Assembly (NCBI GenBank): GCA_934504345.1
Contig: CAKSVR010000005.1
Coordinates: 16,316-80,315 of the forward strand
DNA: 64,000 nucleotides
Direction: 5' to 3'
Source: an uncultured Agathobaculum sp.
GTDB lineage: Bacteria > Bacillota > Clostridia > Oscillospirales > Butyricicoccaceae
In this document: in pieces, positions 1-7,976 of the stretch
Layout of the letters: every line of letters begins with the position of its first letter
Position numbering within the stretch: position 1 is the stretch's first letter
Made by a program: the position numbers and the translations under genes
Notes under the pieces: generated by a model
Seen by the model: the letters and a program-made list of their open reading frames with translations, nothing else
Database searches by the model: none
What the model was told of the DNA's origin: nothing

Positions 1-633
1 CTGTTCCAGCTCGTTCTGACCGCATTCGGCAAGCTGAAGCTGGATAAAACGCAGAAAAAGAAGCTGGTCGGCATTGTCGGTGAGATCTACGTCAAATTCT
101 CGCCGCTCGGCAACAACCGCCTTGAGGAATTTCTCCTGAGCGAGGGCTGCGAGCCGGTGCTGCCCGGTCTGATGGACTTCTGCCTGTACTGCATCTACAA
201 TTCGGTCATCGACCACGACCTGTACAGCCGCAACGGCAGGACGGCCGCCGTCTACAAGCTGGTGTACCAGTTCGTGCTCAGCAAGCAGGCCGACATCATC
301 AAAATGATGAAGAAGGACGGCCGTTTCCGTCCGCCGATGGCGTTTGACGAGGTACGGAAGAAGTCGCAGGCTATCATCGGTCAGGGCGTGAAGATGGGCG
401 AGGGCTGGCTGCTGCCCGCCGAGATGGTCGAGCTCATCAGCGAGGGCGTGACCAACATCGTCTGCACCCAGCCGTTCGGCTGCCTGCCCAACCACATCGC
501 CGGCAAGGGCATGATACGCAAGATCCGCGAGGTCTACCCGCAGGCGAACATTGTCGCGGTCGATTACGACCCGGGCGCATCCAAGATCAACCAGGAGAAC
601 CGCATCAAGCTCATGCTTTCGAGCGCGGAGTAA
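1..633 (+). CDS. 2-hydroxyacyl-CoA dehydratase activator-related protein, C-terminal part (5' truncated by window edge)
   Basis: The reading frame is open from base 1 and ends at TAA 631-633, so only the last 210 residues of a longer protein are present. The visible part carries the VGEIYVKFSPLGNN-type segment and the C-terminal CTQPFGCLPNHIAGKGM segment typical of the very large activase-related proteins (COG3580/3581 type, usually over 1000 residues) that accompany 2-hydroxyacyl-CoA dehydratases. These proteins carry [4Fe-4S]-linked ATPase modules and are thought to act with or on radical-type dehydratases; the precise substrate is not known for this subgroup. The conserved Cys in CTQPFGC fits cluster or substrate-site chemistry. 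It converges on the epimerase gene and shares its terminator. Family assignment is fairly sure, exact role is not. Confidence 0.8.
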   Translation: MFQLVLTAFGKLKLDKTQKKKLVGIVGEIYVKFSPLGNNRLEEFLLSEGCEPVLPGLMDFCLYCIYNSVIDHDLYSRNGRTAAVYKLVYQFVLSKQADIIKMMKKDGRFRPPMAFDEVRKKSQAIIGQGVKMGEGWLLPAEMVELISEGVTNIVCTQPFGCLPNHIAGKGMIRKIREVYPQANIVAVDYDPGASKINQENRIKLMLSSAE

Positions 634-636
634 ACG

Positions 637-666
637 AAAAGAGGACTGCAAATGCAGTCCTCTTTT
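637..666. terminator. Bidirectional Rho-independent terminator
   Basis: Perfect stem GAGGACTGCA / TGCAGTCCTC flanked by AAAA on the left and TTTTTT on the right, so it can stop both the activator gene (rightward) and the epimerase gene (leftward). A second 17-base dyad (669-685, ATGCACAG around one C) follows. The core is the same as the terminator at 1626-1659. Confidence 0.85.
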
Positions 667-684
667 TTATGCACAGCCTGTGCA

Positions 685-1566
685 TTACTCGTCGATGATG
701 GTGGTGAATGTGAGCGTTTCGCTCTCGTTCGGGTGCAATTTGCGGATGCCCTGCTTGTGCTCGATGGCACGGTCGAGGTGCAGGCCGTCCGGCAGGGTGC
801 TCCACGGCTCGAGGCACACGAACGGCACCTCGAAGTCCTTGTACGGGCTCCACACCGCGAAATAGTCGAAATCGGTGAAATCCATCGTCACGCGGCGCGG
901 ATTTTTCGTGCTGGCGATGGTCGCGCGGCGCACCGGCAGTCCCTCGCACATGACGGCATCGTCGGCAAACAGCTCGCGGGAGAGCGGCAGTCTGCCGTCC
1001 GTCAGCGGAACAGGAACGCGGTCGGCGGTCAGCATGACGTTCTCGTCCGTGACGATGCGGCTGAGCGAATCCGTGCCCTCGAACTCGATGTAGTAATCGG
1101 TTATCCTTTCGCCGTCCGCGAGGCACAGGTTGTAGGCATCGTGGCCGCCGACCTCGTAATACAGTACGGAATCGCTCGTATTTTTGACGATATGCTCCTT
1201 TTTGAGCGCGTTTTCGTTCAGCGTATAGCGCACGGTGCAGACAAAATCCCACGGATACATCTTTCTGGTGTATTCGCTTGGCGTGAGCGTAAATTCCGCA
1301 CAGGTGTCGCTGAGCTTGTTCGCCTGCCACTCCAGATCGCGCCCGAAGCCGTGCTGGGTGATCTCATACGGCTTGCCGTCCGCCGTGTACGTTTTGTCCT
1401 TGAGCCGTCCCACGATGGGGAACAGGATGGGCGCGTGGCGCTTCCATGCCGCCGGGTCGCCCGACCAGACGTATTCCGTGCCGTCCTTTTTGCTCGTAAA
1501 GCGGGTCAGCTCCGCGCCGAATTCGTTGATCTCCACGCGGAAACGTTCATTTTCCAATACCTGCAT
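685..1566 (-). CDS. Aldose 1-epimerase family protein (LacX-like)
   Basis: 293 residues, ATG preceded by AAGGAGG at 8 bases. The family interconverts alpha and beta anomers of aldoses (galactose mutarotase fold, cytoplasmic). Seen: N-terminal NEFGAELTRFTSKKDGTEY, then LFPIVGRLKD and HGFGRDLEW, which match the LacX/YeaD-type branch of the superfamily rather than classical GalM; the catalytic histidine of HGF and a later LEPWSTLPDG segment are present. Length is normal for the branch. It stands alone between two near-identical terminators, so it is probably monocistronic. The sugar substrate cannot be told from sequence. Confidence 0.85.
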   Translation of the reverse strand: MQVLENERFRVEINEFGAELTRFTSKKDGTEYVWSGDPAAWKRHAPILFPIVGRLKDKTYTADGKPYEITQHGFGRDLEWQANKLSDTCAEFTLTPSEYTRKMYPWDFVCTVRYTLNENALKKEHIVKNTSDSVLYYEVGGHDAYNLCLADGERITDYYIEFEGTDSLSRIVTDENVMLTADRVPVPLTDGRLPLSRELFADDAVMCEGLPVRRATIASTKNPRRVTMDFTDFDYFAVWSPYKDFEVPFVCLEPWSTLPDGLHLDRAIEHKQGIRKLHPNESETLTFTTIIDE

Positions 1567-1625
1567 GGGTGTTTCCTCCTTTTCTGCTCTATGTTTAGCA
1601 TACCCATTTTAGCTGGCAAAGTCAA

Positions 1626-1659
1626 GCAAAAGAGGACTGCATTTGCAGTCCTCTTTTGC
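1626..1659 (-). terminator. Terminator of the Hpt/c-di-GMP module
   Basis: A 16-bp perfect stem (1626-1641 with 1644-1659) starts one base after the Hpt stop codon and contains the same GAGGACTGCA core as the hairpin at 637-666. Leftward transcripts read a T-rich arm. Confidence 0.8.
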
Positions 1660-1660
1660 T

Positions 1661-2008
1661 TTACTGAATCTTCTCGATCGCGCCGAGCAGCTCGGCGTTG
1701 ACCTTCTGCACCGCCGTCCACAGGCTCCTGTCCTCCAGCGGCTTCGGGCCGCGCAGCGCCTCGGTGAGCGCAAAGCTGGTTTCGAACAAACGGTCGAAGC
1801 CCAGATTCTGCGACAGACCCTTGAGCGTATGCGCGCCGCGGAATGCGGTTTCCCAGTCCTTCGCCTCGATGGCGGCCTCAAGCTCCGCACAGGTCGGGTC
1901 CTCGCGGTACTTGAGCACGAACTTCCTGACGATCGCATCGCTCATCAGGCGGCGCTTGGTATCCGCATAATTGCCGCCGGTCGCGGCGTAAAATTCCTCT
2001 AAATTCAT
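1661..2008 (-). CDS. Histidine phosphotransfer (HPt) domain protein
   Basis: 115 residues, a single four-helix HPt domain. The phosphoacceptor is His60 in the motif AHTLKGLSQNLG, the usual HxxKG signature. Such proteins shuttle phosphoryl groups between hybrid kinases and response regulators in the cytoplasm. The gene follows the REC/HD-GYP/GGDEF gene by only 15 bases with its own GAGGAGG site, so the two are almost certainly cotranscribed and the natural partner is the REC domain of that protein. No hybrid histidine kinase lies in the window, so the phosphoryl source must be encoded elsewhere. Confidence 0.9.
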   Translation of the reverse strand: MNLEEFYAATGGNYADTKRRLMSDAIVRKFVLKYREDPTCAELEAAIEAKDWETAFRGAHTLKGLSQNLGFDRLFETSFALTEALRGPKPLEDRSLWTAVQKVNAELLGAIEKIQ

Positions 2009-2023
2009 CGTTCTCTATCCTCC

Positions 2024-4402
2024 TCAGGTCTGAACGTCATTGCGCTTTCTCTTCGCCCAGTACATCAGCTGGTCCGCGCGGTGGATGGCAGCCGCCAGCG
2101 GATGCGCCTGATACACGCCGCCGATGCTGACGGTCGGATGGATGTCCGGGTAGTGCGGAACGGACGTTTCGTTTATCGCCGCGCGTATCTTATCCAGTGT
2201 CACGCGGAATTTTTCGGGCGGTATCTGCGACAGCACCAGCAGGAACTCGTCGCCGCCGTAGCGGATGAGCGTGTCCGTGGGCTTTACGCAGTCCAGAATG
2301 ACGAGCGCAACGTGCCGCAGCACGGCATCGCCCGCCAGATGGCCGTGGGTGTCGTTTATCTGCTTGAAATGATCGACGTCGATGACAGCCAGCGCCTCGC
2401 CCTTTTCCAGCTCGGGCTGCTGGTCCTCGAGATAGCGGCGGCAGTACGCGCCGGTCACCGGGTCAAGGTAAAAATCCTGTTCGCAGGCGCCGTCGAGCCG
2501 GAACTGCTTGCCCGCGCTCGTCATCCAGACGCCGTCGCTGATCTTGCTGCCCAGCTCGAGCACACACTCGCGCCCGTCCACGTTCAGGTACTCGGAAACG
2601 ATCTGGTAGGCGCAGGATTCGGTGATCTCCAGCTTGGTGAGGCGGTTTTTCTCCTGCATACAGCGGTAGGAGATGCAGTTTTCGCACTTTTCACCGCGCT
2701 CCCAGAGGGAGAAGCACGGATAGCTCTCTCCGGTGAACCTTCCCGTTTCATCCAGCGTCAGGACGGTCGAGGTGACCGGGTCCACCAGCCGCACAAGGTC
2801 GAAAATGCGCTTCAAGCTCGTCACGGCCTCATAGGCCTCCGCGCCGGTGATACTGCCGGAATCCGGCAGCGCCGTGTTCGGCAGCACGAGCGCCTCCTGC
2901 GGCGCGGAGAACATACCGACCGCACCGAGGAATTCGGGCTCGTCATCGTGCGACCAGAGCGCACGGGCTTTCATTTTGCAGATGCGCTCGATGTTGTGCT
3001 CGGGCACGCGCAGCATGACCCGCAGCCGTGCCTCGGGCTTTGCGGGCGTGGTGCTGCGCAACGCTTCGCTGACGCGGCGGTTGTCCATCTCGGACAGCAG
3101 CGGGAATTTCTCCTCAGCCTTCATGTCGAACAGCTTGCTCGTGTACGGCAGGATGCCCGTGCGGTCGGTCACCGTGATGGTGTGCGTTACCGAATCGTAA
3201 TCGAACTGGATGGCACTGGTCTGCTGCGCGAAGAACTCGGTCTTTGCGCGTTCGTTCTCGAGCGCCTGCACGGAGCGGTCCATCTGCGGGATGGATTCCT
3301 TGAGCAGCGCTTCCGTGCTCACGCGATGAGCCCGCGCCATGTAGTCCGTGCTCTCATCGCTGCTGAGCAGGCGTTTTTTGAGTTCCGGCGCGACATCGAG
3401 CAGGCACTCGAGCAGCAGCGGATTGAACGTGCCGCACTCGCCGTTCAGGATCATTTGGAGCGCGGTTTCGTGGTCGTAAGCGGGCTTGTAGCAGCGCACG
3501 CTCGTGAGCGCATCGTACACATCGGCGACCGAAACCACCTGTGCCGCGATGGGAATGTCCTCGCCGCTCAGGCCGTCCGGATAGCCGCGGCCGTCGTAGC
3601 GCTCGTGGTGCCAGCGGGCGATCTCGTAAGCCGTCTTGAGCAGAGGCTCGTCCGCCGAGAACGGCAGGTCGCGCAGGATGGCCGCACCGATGGTCGTGTG
3701 CGACTTCATCACCTCGAACTCCTCCTTGGTGAGGCGGCCGGGCTTGTTGATGATCTCATCCGGGATGCTGACCTTGCCGATGTCGTGCAGCGCGGAGGCC
3801 GTGCTGATCAGCTGAATATCCGCCTGTGTGAGCGGATAGCGGTCGGTCTTTTGCACAAGGCGGCTGAGCAGGATCTCGGTGATGGTGCGGATGTGCAGAA
3901 CGTGCTGGCCGCTCTCACCGTTGCGGAACTCGACGATGTGGCTGAAGATGTTGATCATCAGGTTGTTGCTTTTTTCTTTTTCGTATATCTGCTCCTCAAC
4001 GAGCTGCATCAGATGCTTCTGCTTGGCGAACAGCATGAGCGTGTTCACCACGCGCCGGCGGACGACCGCGCCGTCGAACGGGCGGTTGATGTAATCGGTA
4101 ACGCCGAGGTCGTAGGCGCGTTCAACCTGCTCGATGCCGTTCTCGGACGAGATCATCACCACCGGGATGTCCTCGATCTGGCGGTTGCTGTTCATCGCGG
4201 TCAGCACATCGAAGCCATTCATTTCGGGCATGACCATGTCCAGCAGGAGCAGGTCAATATCGGCACGGTTTCGCAGCAAATCGATCGCCTGCGCACCGTT
4301 TTCCGCCTCGATAAACTGATAGTCATCGCCAAGGATGTCGATCAAAATCGCGCGGTTCAGTTCGGAGTCATCGACGATCAAAATCGTGCTTTTTTCTTTC
4401 AT
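2024..4402 (-). CDS. Response regulator with HD-GYP and GGDEF domains (bifunctional c-di-GMP turnover candidate)
   Basis: 792 residues. Order: REC domain (about 5-125) with acidic pocket DD at 11-12 and phosphoacceptor Asp55; HD-GYP phosphodiesterase domain (about 145-350) with HD at 206-207 and GYP at 273-275 in GRGYPDG; a linker with a PAS-like module containing CENC at 573-576 and Cys581, possibly metal or redox sensing; and a GGDEF diguanylate cyclase domain with intact GGDEF at 716-720. Both catalytic signatures are complete, so it could make and destroy c-di-GMP depending on REC state. The usual REC lysine is replaced (INRPF, 105-109). Cotranscribed with the downstream Hpt gene; promoter at 4571-4599. 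Confidence 0.93.
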   Translation of the reverse strand: MKEKSTILIVDDSELNRAILIDILGDDYQFIEAENGAQAIDLLRNRADIDLLLLDMVMPEMNGFDVLTAMNSNRQIEDIPVVMISSENGIEQVERAYDLGVTDYINRPFDGAVVRRRVVNTLMLFAKQKHLMQLVEEQIYEKEKSNNLMINIFSHIVEFRNGESGQHVLHIRTITEILLSRLVQKTDRYPLTQADIQLISTASALHDIGKVSIPDEIINKPGRLTKEEFEVMKSHTTIGAAILRDLPFSADEPLLKTAYEIARWHHERYDGRGYPDGLSGEDIPIAAQVVSVADVYDALTSVRCYKPAYDHETALQMILNGECGTFNPLLLECLLDVAPELKKRLLSSDESTDYMARAHRVSTEALLKESIPQMDRSVQALENERAKTEFFAQQTSAIQFDYDSVTHTITVTDRTGILPYTSKLFDMKAEEKFPLLSEMDNRRVSEALRSTTPAKPEARLRVMLRVPEHNIERICKMKARALWSHDDEPEFLGAVGMFSAPQEALVLPNTALPDSGSITGAEAYEAVTSLKRIFDLVRLVDPVTSTVLTLDETGRFTGESYPCFSLWERGEKCENCISYRCMQEKNRLTKLEITESCAYQIVSEYLNVDGRECVLELGSKISDGVWMTSAGKQFRLDGACEQDFYLDPVTGAYCRRYLEDQQPELEKGEALAVIDVDHFKQINDTHGHLAGDAVLRHVALVILDCVKPTDTLIRYGGDEFLLVLSQIPPEKFRVTLDKIRAAINETSVPHYPDIHPTVSIGGVYQAHPLAAAIHRADQLMYWAKRKRNDVQT

Positions 4403-4570
4403 TCAGGTAAAAACCTCCTGCCTGCGGGGCCACGCGCAGAGCGCAGAGCCATTGATTTTCAGGCTTTGTAAAACGGGATGTGGTACAGGGCACGCAGGTG
4501 CGTGCGCGGAAAGGCTGACTTTTTCTGACGGAAAAGGCCAGCGGGAATATCTTGATAGAAATCCAGTTTT

Positions 4571-4599
4571 ATGATAGCACTTTGTGACGATTTTATCAA
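4571..4599 (-). promoter_or_regulatory. Promoter of the c-di-GMP module
   Basis: On the minus strand TTGATA (4594-4599), 17 bases, TATCAT (4571-4576). It lies about 170 bases upstream of the start codon, giving a long leader. Confidence 0.6.
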
Positions 4600-4675
4600 G
4601 CCGTTTTTCGGCAGAAAACGTATTTTTTGACCGAGAGAACGGCGGATTTCGCCGCTTTTCGACACGCCGTTCACG

Positions 4676-4978
4676 GGCGGCAGCCCATTTTCCTGCACCC
4701 TTTACATGGTGCAACCGAGCCCGCTAAGCAATACGCCGTTGCCGGGCTGGGGATTTCGCCGCTTGCGAGCGGCGGGAACGGTTTCCAAAAGGATAGACAC
4801 CCCCCTACGGTGGTTTCTATCCTCTTGGGACTCCATCTTCCGCCCTTTTTGGGATACCTCGGCGCACGGAACGGCTTCGCCGTTCCTATTTGTGCTCGGG
4901 ACCGAAAAAGGAACGGTATCGGCTCACGTTTTCCGCGCTGCTGCGGCGTTGTCGCGGCAGATTGCACGGGTTTTGCGT
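4676..4978 (+). repeat. Palindrome-mosaic dispersed repeat, copy 1
   Basis: This fills most of the 778-base gap between 4403 and 5180. It shares long stretches with 15361-15731 and, in inverse orientation, with 15815-16170: GGGCGGCAGCCC, then GCAATACGCCGT, CCGGGCTGGGG, GATAGACACCCCCTACGG, GACTCCATCTTCCGCCC, and a GAACGGC-TTC-GCCGTTC hairpin, ending near TTGCACGGGTTTTGCGT. Short open frames inside are not supported by ribosome binding sites. I see no gene in the gap; the remainder (5031-5105) is a pyrimidine-rich short-repeat tract. Confidence 0.8.
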
Positions 4979-5030
4979 GGTCATTCGTGCAGAGCTTTGC
5001 CTTTTTCCGCCCTGCGGTATCGGTAAATCT

Positions 5031-5105
5031 AACTCCTACCTCCTACCTCCTCCCTCCTAACTCCTATCTAAATCCAGCCTCCTAACTCTCCACTCTCCAC
5101 TCTGC
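5031..5105. repeat. Pyrimidine-rich short tandem repeat tract
   Basis: Repeats of CTCCTAC/CTCCTAA followed by CTCTCCACTCTCCACTCT, the complement of the GAGTGGA heptads found at 25266, 35795, 42977 and 54497. Confidence 0.6.
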
Positions 5106-5180
5106 CCAAAGATTCCCAATCAAAGGTACTACTTTTCCCGCATCTGTCATACACTTTCCCAAAAAGGAGGTTAGGCTGTA

Positions 5181-6119
5181 ATGAAAACAAGCGAATGTTA
5201 TCTGCCCGAGGGCAGTTATACGGCCTGTCCGGCGGTGCGGCAGGCGTTTTCCTCGCTCGAGGCGCTGCGGCGGGCGCAGTCCGAGAGCCGCATTCTGGAG
5301 GCTGCCGCGCAGAGGTGTACGGCCGCGCACGACCTGCTGTTCGACCTCGGCATCGCGCAGGGCATCATGCCGCGCGTGTGCTGTGCGCTGGGCGTGGCCG
5401 AGGGCGACACCCGCGAGATCGCGATATTATCGCGCGTAGGCAAGCCCACCTGCTTTGTCGTGACCGACATTGACGAGCGCACCGAGCCGCCCACGGTCTG
5501 GCTGTCGCGCACCATCGCGCAGCAGCGCGCACAGGACTGGCTGCTCGGCACGCTCCGGCCCGGCGATGTCACCGCCGCCCGCGTGACCCATTTAGAGCCG
5601 TTCGGCGCGTTCGTGGATGTCGGCTGCGGCGTGCCGTCGCTCATCGGCATCGAGAACCTGTCCGTGTCGCGCATCTGCCATCCGAGCGACCGGCTGACCG
5701 TCGGGCAGGCCATTCTGGCGGCTGTCCGCACCGTCGAGCCGGAAAACCGGCGTATTTCGCTCACCCACCGCGAGCTGCTCGGCACATGGGAGGAGAACGC
5801 AGCGCTGTTCTCTCCCGGCGAAACCGTGCGCGGCATTGTCCGCTCCATCGAGCCCTACGGCGTGTTTATCGAGCTCACGCCCAATCTTTCCGGCCTTGCC
5901 GAGCCGCGCGCCGACCTCGTGCCCGGCATGGCGGTGTCGGTGTACATCAAGTCCATCCTGCCGCAGCGCATGAAGGTCAAGCTCACGGTTATCGATGTGC
6001 TCAGCGCCCGCGCCCAGCCCGCGCCGCCCAGATATTTCATCACCGACGGGCATATCGATGAGTGGGTCTATACACCGGCGTGCTGCGATAAGAAAATTGT
6101 GAAAACTATATTTGGATAA
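5181..6119 (+). CDS. S1 RNA-binding domain protein (ribosomal protein S1-like)
   Basis: 312 residues; ATG follows AAAGGAGG by 10 bases. Two OB-fold S1 motifs are visible: about residues 124-196 (GDVTAARVTHLEPFGAFVDV) and 209-272 (GETVRGIVRSIEPYGVFIEL). The N-terminal ~110 residues are specific to this clostridial family, and the C-terminus ends in the family's GHIDxW..xP segment. Likely binds single-stranded RNA, perhaps mRNA at the ribosome; it is far shorter than classical six-domain S1. The last 17 codons lie inside a 113-bp unit that is duplicated downstream, so the 3' end has been copied, not altered. Isolated gene; exact function unknown. Confidence 0.85.
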   Translation: MKTSECYLPEGSYTACPAVRQAFSSLEALRRAQSESRILEAAAQRCTAAHDLLFDLGIAQGIMPRVCCALGVAEGDTREIAILSRVGKPTCFVVTDIDERTEPPTVWLSRTIAQQRAQDWLLGTLRPGDVTAARVTHLEPFGAFVDVGCGVPSLIGIENLSVSRICHPSDRLTVGQAILAAVRTVEPENRRISLTHRELLGTWEENAALFSPGETVRGIVRSIEPYGVFIELTPNLSGLAEPRADLVPGMAVSVYIKSILPQRMKVKLTVIDVLSARAQPAPPRYFITDGHIDEWVYTPACCDKKIVKTIFG

Positions 6120-6293
6120 CCCTTGCCGTAGGGCGCGACGACTCGGCGCGCCGTTCGTGACGGTGTGCAGACGGTTTATGCTATACACCGGCGTGCCGCG
6201 ATAAGAAAATTGTTGAAACTATATTGGGATAACCCTTACCGTAGGGCGCGACGACTCGGCGCGCCGTTCGTGACAATGTGCAGACGGTTTATG
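6068..6293 (+). repeat. 113-bp tandem duplication covering the 3' end of the S1-domain gene
   Basis: Units 6068-6180 and 6181-6293 are head-to-tail and differ at only a few positions. Each begins CTATACACCGGCGTGC, includes the last 17 codons and stop of the S1 gene (functional in unit 1 only), and ends with ACGGTTTATG inside the GTAGGGCG element. Unit 1 therefore has only the left half of that element, unit 2 the full one. Confidence 0.9.
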
Positions 6294-6322
6294 CGGCGGG
6301 GCGAGGGCGCCCCGCCCTACGG
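6239..6322 (+). repeat. GTAGGG double-hairpin element, copy A
   Basis: 84 bp bounded by CCGTAGGGCG and CGCCCTACGG. Each end folds into its own GC-rich hairpin and a ~27-base spacer (TGACAATGTGCAGACGG type) separates them. A separate half element with one hairpin (GGATG/CATCC stem) is at 6377-6403. Confidence 0.85.
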
Positions 6323-6376
6323 TTATGTTGTCAAATGCGTTCCATTGCCGTGAATTGGTGCAATTTTGAGGGAAAC

Positions 6377-6403
6377 GGCGGGATGGGGTCATCCCGCCCT
6401 ACG
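6377..6403. repeat. GTAGGG element, single-hairpin half copy
   Basis: One arm only: GGCG, stem GGATG/CATCC around loop GGGT, CGCC, then CTACG. It sits between copy A and the rarA 3' end. Confidence 0.75.
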
Positions 6404-6434
6404 AAAAACGTACCAAAGGCAATCCACGCAAATG

Positions 6435-6496
6435 AAAAAATGGAGAATGGAAAATCTACACCTTCATTCTCCATTCTCCATTTTCAATTCTCAATT
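6435..6496. repeat. GAGAATK heptad inverted repeat at the rarA stop codon
   Basis: Left arm ATGGAGAATGG and right arm CCATTCTCCATTCTCC form an imperfect hairpin; the right arm runs directly into the rarA stop codon (minus strand TAATTGAGAATTG). Confidence 0.7.
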
Positions 6497-7745
6497 ATTT
6501 CGAGCCCTTTACCTTGTCCCAGTACATTTTCGCGGCCTGTTCGGTCTTATTGGGCCCGAACTCGTAGTATTTCGTGCCGCGCAGCTCCTCCGGGAGATAC
6601 TCCTGCTCGACCCAGTGATTGGGGAACGAATGCGGATACTGATAGGTCAGTCCGCGGCCGAGCTTTTTCGCGCCGCCGTAGTGTGTATCCTTGAGGTGCG
6701 CGGGAATGTCGCCGGCCTTGCCTGCGCGGATGTCGGCCAGCGCGGCATCGATGCCGTTGATGGCGCTGTTGGACTTGGGCGCGGTCGCCATGAGCACGAC
6801 CGCCTCGGCCAATGGGATGCGCGCCTCGGGCAGACCGAGCTGGAACGCGCTGTCCACGCACGCCTTGACGATGGCCGCGCACTGCGGGTACGCCAGACCT
6901 ACGTCCTCACTCGCGATGACGAGCATACGCCGCGCCGCGGAGATCATGTCGCCCGCCTCGAGCAGCCGCGCGAGATAATGCAGGGCGGCATCCGGGTCCG
7001 AGCCGCGCACGGACTTTTGCAGCGCCGAGAGGATGTCATAGTGGCTGTCACCGTCGCGGTCGTAGCGCATATTCGAGCGCTGCGCCGCCTGCTGTGCGTC
7101 CGCGAGTGTGATGCCGCTCTCTCCCGCGCCGGAAACCAGCAGCTCGACCGCGCCGAGCGCCTTTCGCACATCGCCGCCGACCGCCTGCGCGATGTAGTCC
7201 GCCACGCCGTCCTCGACCGGCTTCGCAGCCCCGTCCATCGCGAGGGTGAACGCCCGCTCGACCGCCCGGCGCATATCCGCCGCCTCGACCGGCTTGAACT
7301 CGAACACCGTACAGCGGCTCAGGATGGCGTTGTAGATGTAAAAATACGGATTTTCCGTTGTCGAGGCAATCAGCGTGATCTTGCCGGTTTCGATGAACTC
7401 CAGCAGGCTCTGCTGCTGCTTTTTGTTGAAATACTGGATCTCATCGAGGTACACGAGCGCACCGTTCGGCGCAAGGAACGTGTCCAGCTCATCGATGATG
7501 GCCTTGATGTCCGCGATGCCCGCCGTGGTGGCGTTCAGGTGGTACAGCTTGCGGTCGGTCTGCTTGGCGATGATGGAAGCCACGGTCGTTTTGCCCACGC
7601 CGGACGGCCCGTAAAATATCAGGTTCGGAATGCTGCCGCTCTCGATCACGCGGCGCAAAAGCCCGTTCTCGCCCAGAAGATGCCGCTGACCGACAACGTC
7701 GTCTAACGTCCTTGGGCGGATTTTGTCTGCTAAAGGTTGGTACAT
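6495..7745 (-). CDS. rarA: Replication-associated recombination protein A (AAA+ clamp-loader-like ATPase)
   Basis: 416 residues, normal for MgsA/RarA/WRNIP1. An AAA+ module with Walker A GPSGVGKTT (46-54) and Walker B LVYLDEIQYF, a sensor segment STTENPYF, then the C-terminal tetramerisation region (GSDPDAALHYLARLLEAGD, GLPEARIPLAEAV). RarA acts at stalled forks and ssDNA gaps with SSB and RecA-family functions. Start ATG has GGGAAG upstream. The gene is bracketed by inverted copies of the GTAGGG element (6239-6322 and 7771-7854). Confidence 0.95.
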   Translation of the reverse strand: MYQPLADKIRPRTLDDVVGQRHLLGENGLLRRVIESGSIPNLIFYGPSGVGKTTVASIIAKQTDRKLYHLNATTAGIADIKAIIDELDTFLAPNGALVYLDEIQYFNKKQQQSLLEFIETGKITLIASTTENPYFYIYNAILSRCTVFEFKPVEAADMRRAVERAFTLAMDGAAKPVEDGVADYIAQAVGGDVRKALGAVELLVSGAGESGITLADAQQAAQRSNMRYDRDGDSHYDILSALQKSVRGSDPDAALHYLARLLEAGDMISAARRMLVIASEDVGLAYPQCAAIVKACVDSAFQLGLPEARIPLAEAVVLMATAPKSNSAINGIDAALADIRAGKAGDIPAHLKDTHYGGAKKLGRGLTYQYPHSFPNHWVEQEYLPEELRGTKYYEFGPNKTEQAAKMYWDKVKGSK

Positions 7746-7770
7746 TTTCTTCCCTCAATCATAATCTTCT

Positions 7771-7854
7771 CCGTAGGGCGGGGTGCCCTCACCCCGCCGT
7801 TGTAAACCATCTGCATACCGTTCAATGCGGCGCGCCGAGTCGTCGCGCCCTACG
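7771..7854 (-). repeat. GTAGGG double-hairpin element, copy B (inverted relative to copy A)
   Basis: Left hairpin stem GGGTG/CACCC, right hairpin CGCCG/CGTCG. The spacer reads as the reverse complement of copy A's (TAAACCATCTGCA), showing opposite orientation. Confidence 0.85.
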
Positions 7855-7911
7855 ATTATCGTTCATATGTTATGAATTATATCATAAATTTTCGTTATCG
7901 ACAAACCCCTC

Positions 7912-7940
7912 TTGACTTTATCGCTTTATTATGATAAACT
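7912..7940 (+). promoter_or_regulatory. hisC promoter
   Basis: TTGACT (7912-7917), 17 bases, TAAACT (7935-7940) with an extended -10 TG at 7932-7933. Confidence 0.65.
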
Positions 7941-7976
7941 ATCCCCATCAAAAAAACTGTCTGAGGAGTGTGTCAC

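Noticed and set aside
2081..4471. 796-codon open frame opposite the REC/HD-GYP/GGDEF gene
   Set aside because: Antisense shadow of a gene with clear catalytic motifs; no domain recognised in the product.
6239..7854. Composite transposon carrying rarA
   Set aside because: The bracketing inverted elements have no transposase, and rarA is a core gene; the arrangement is probably coincidental insertion at both ends.
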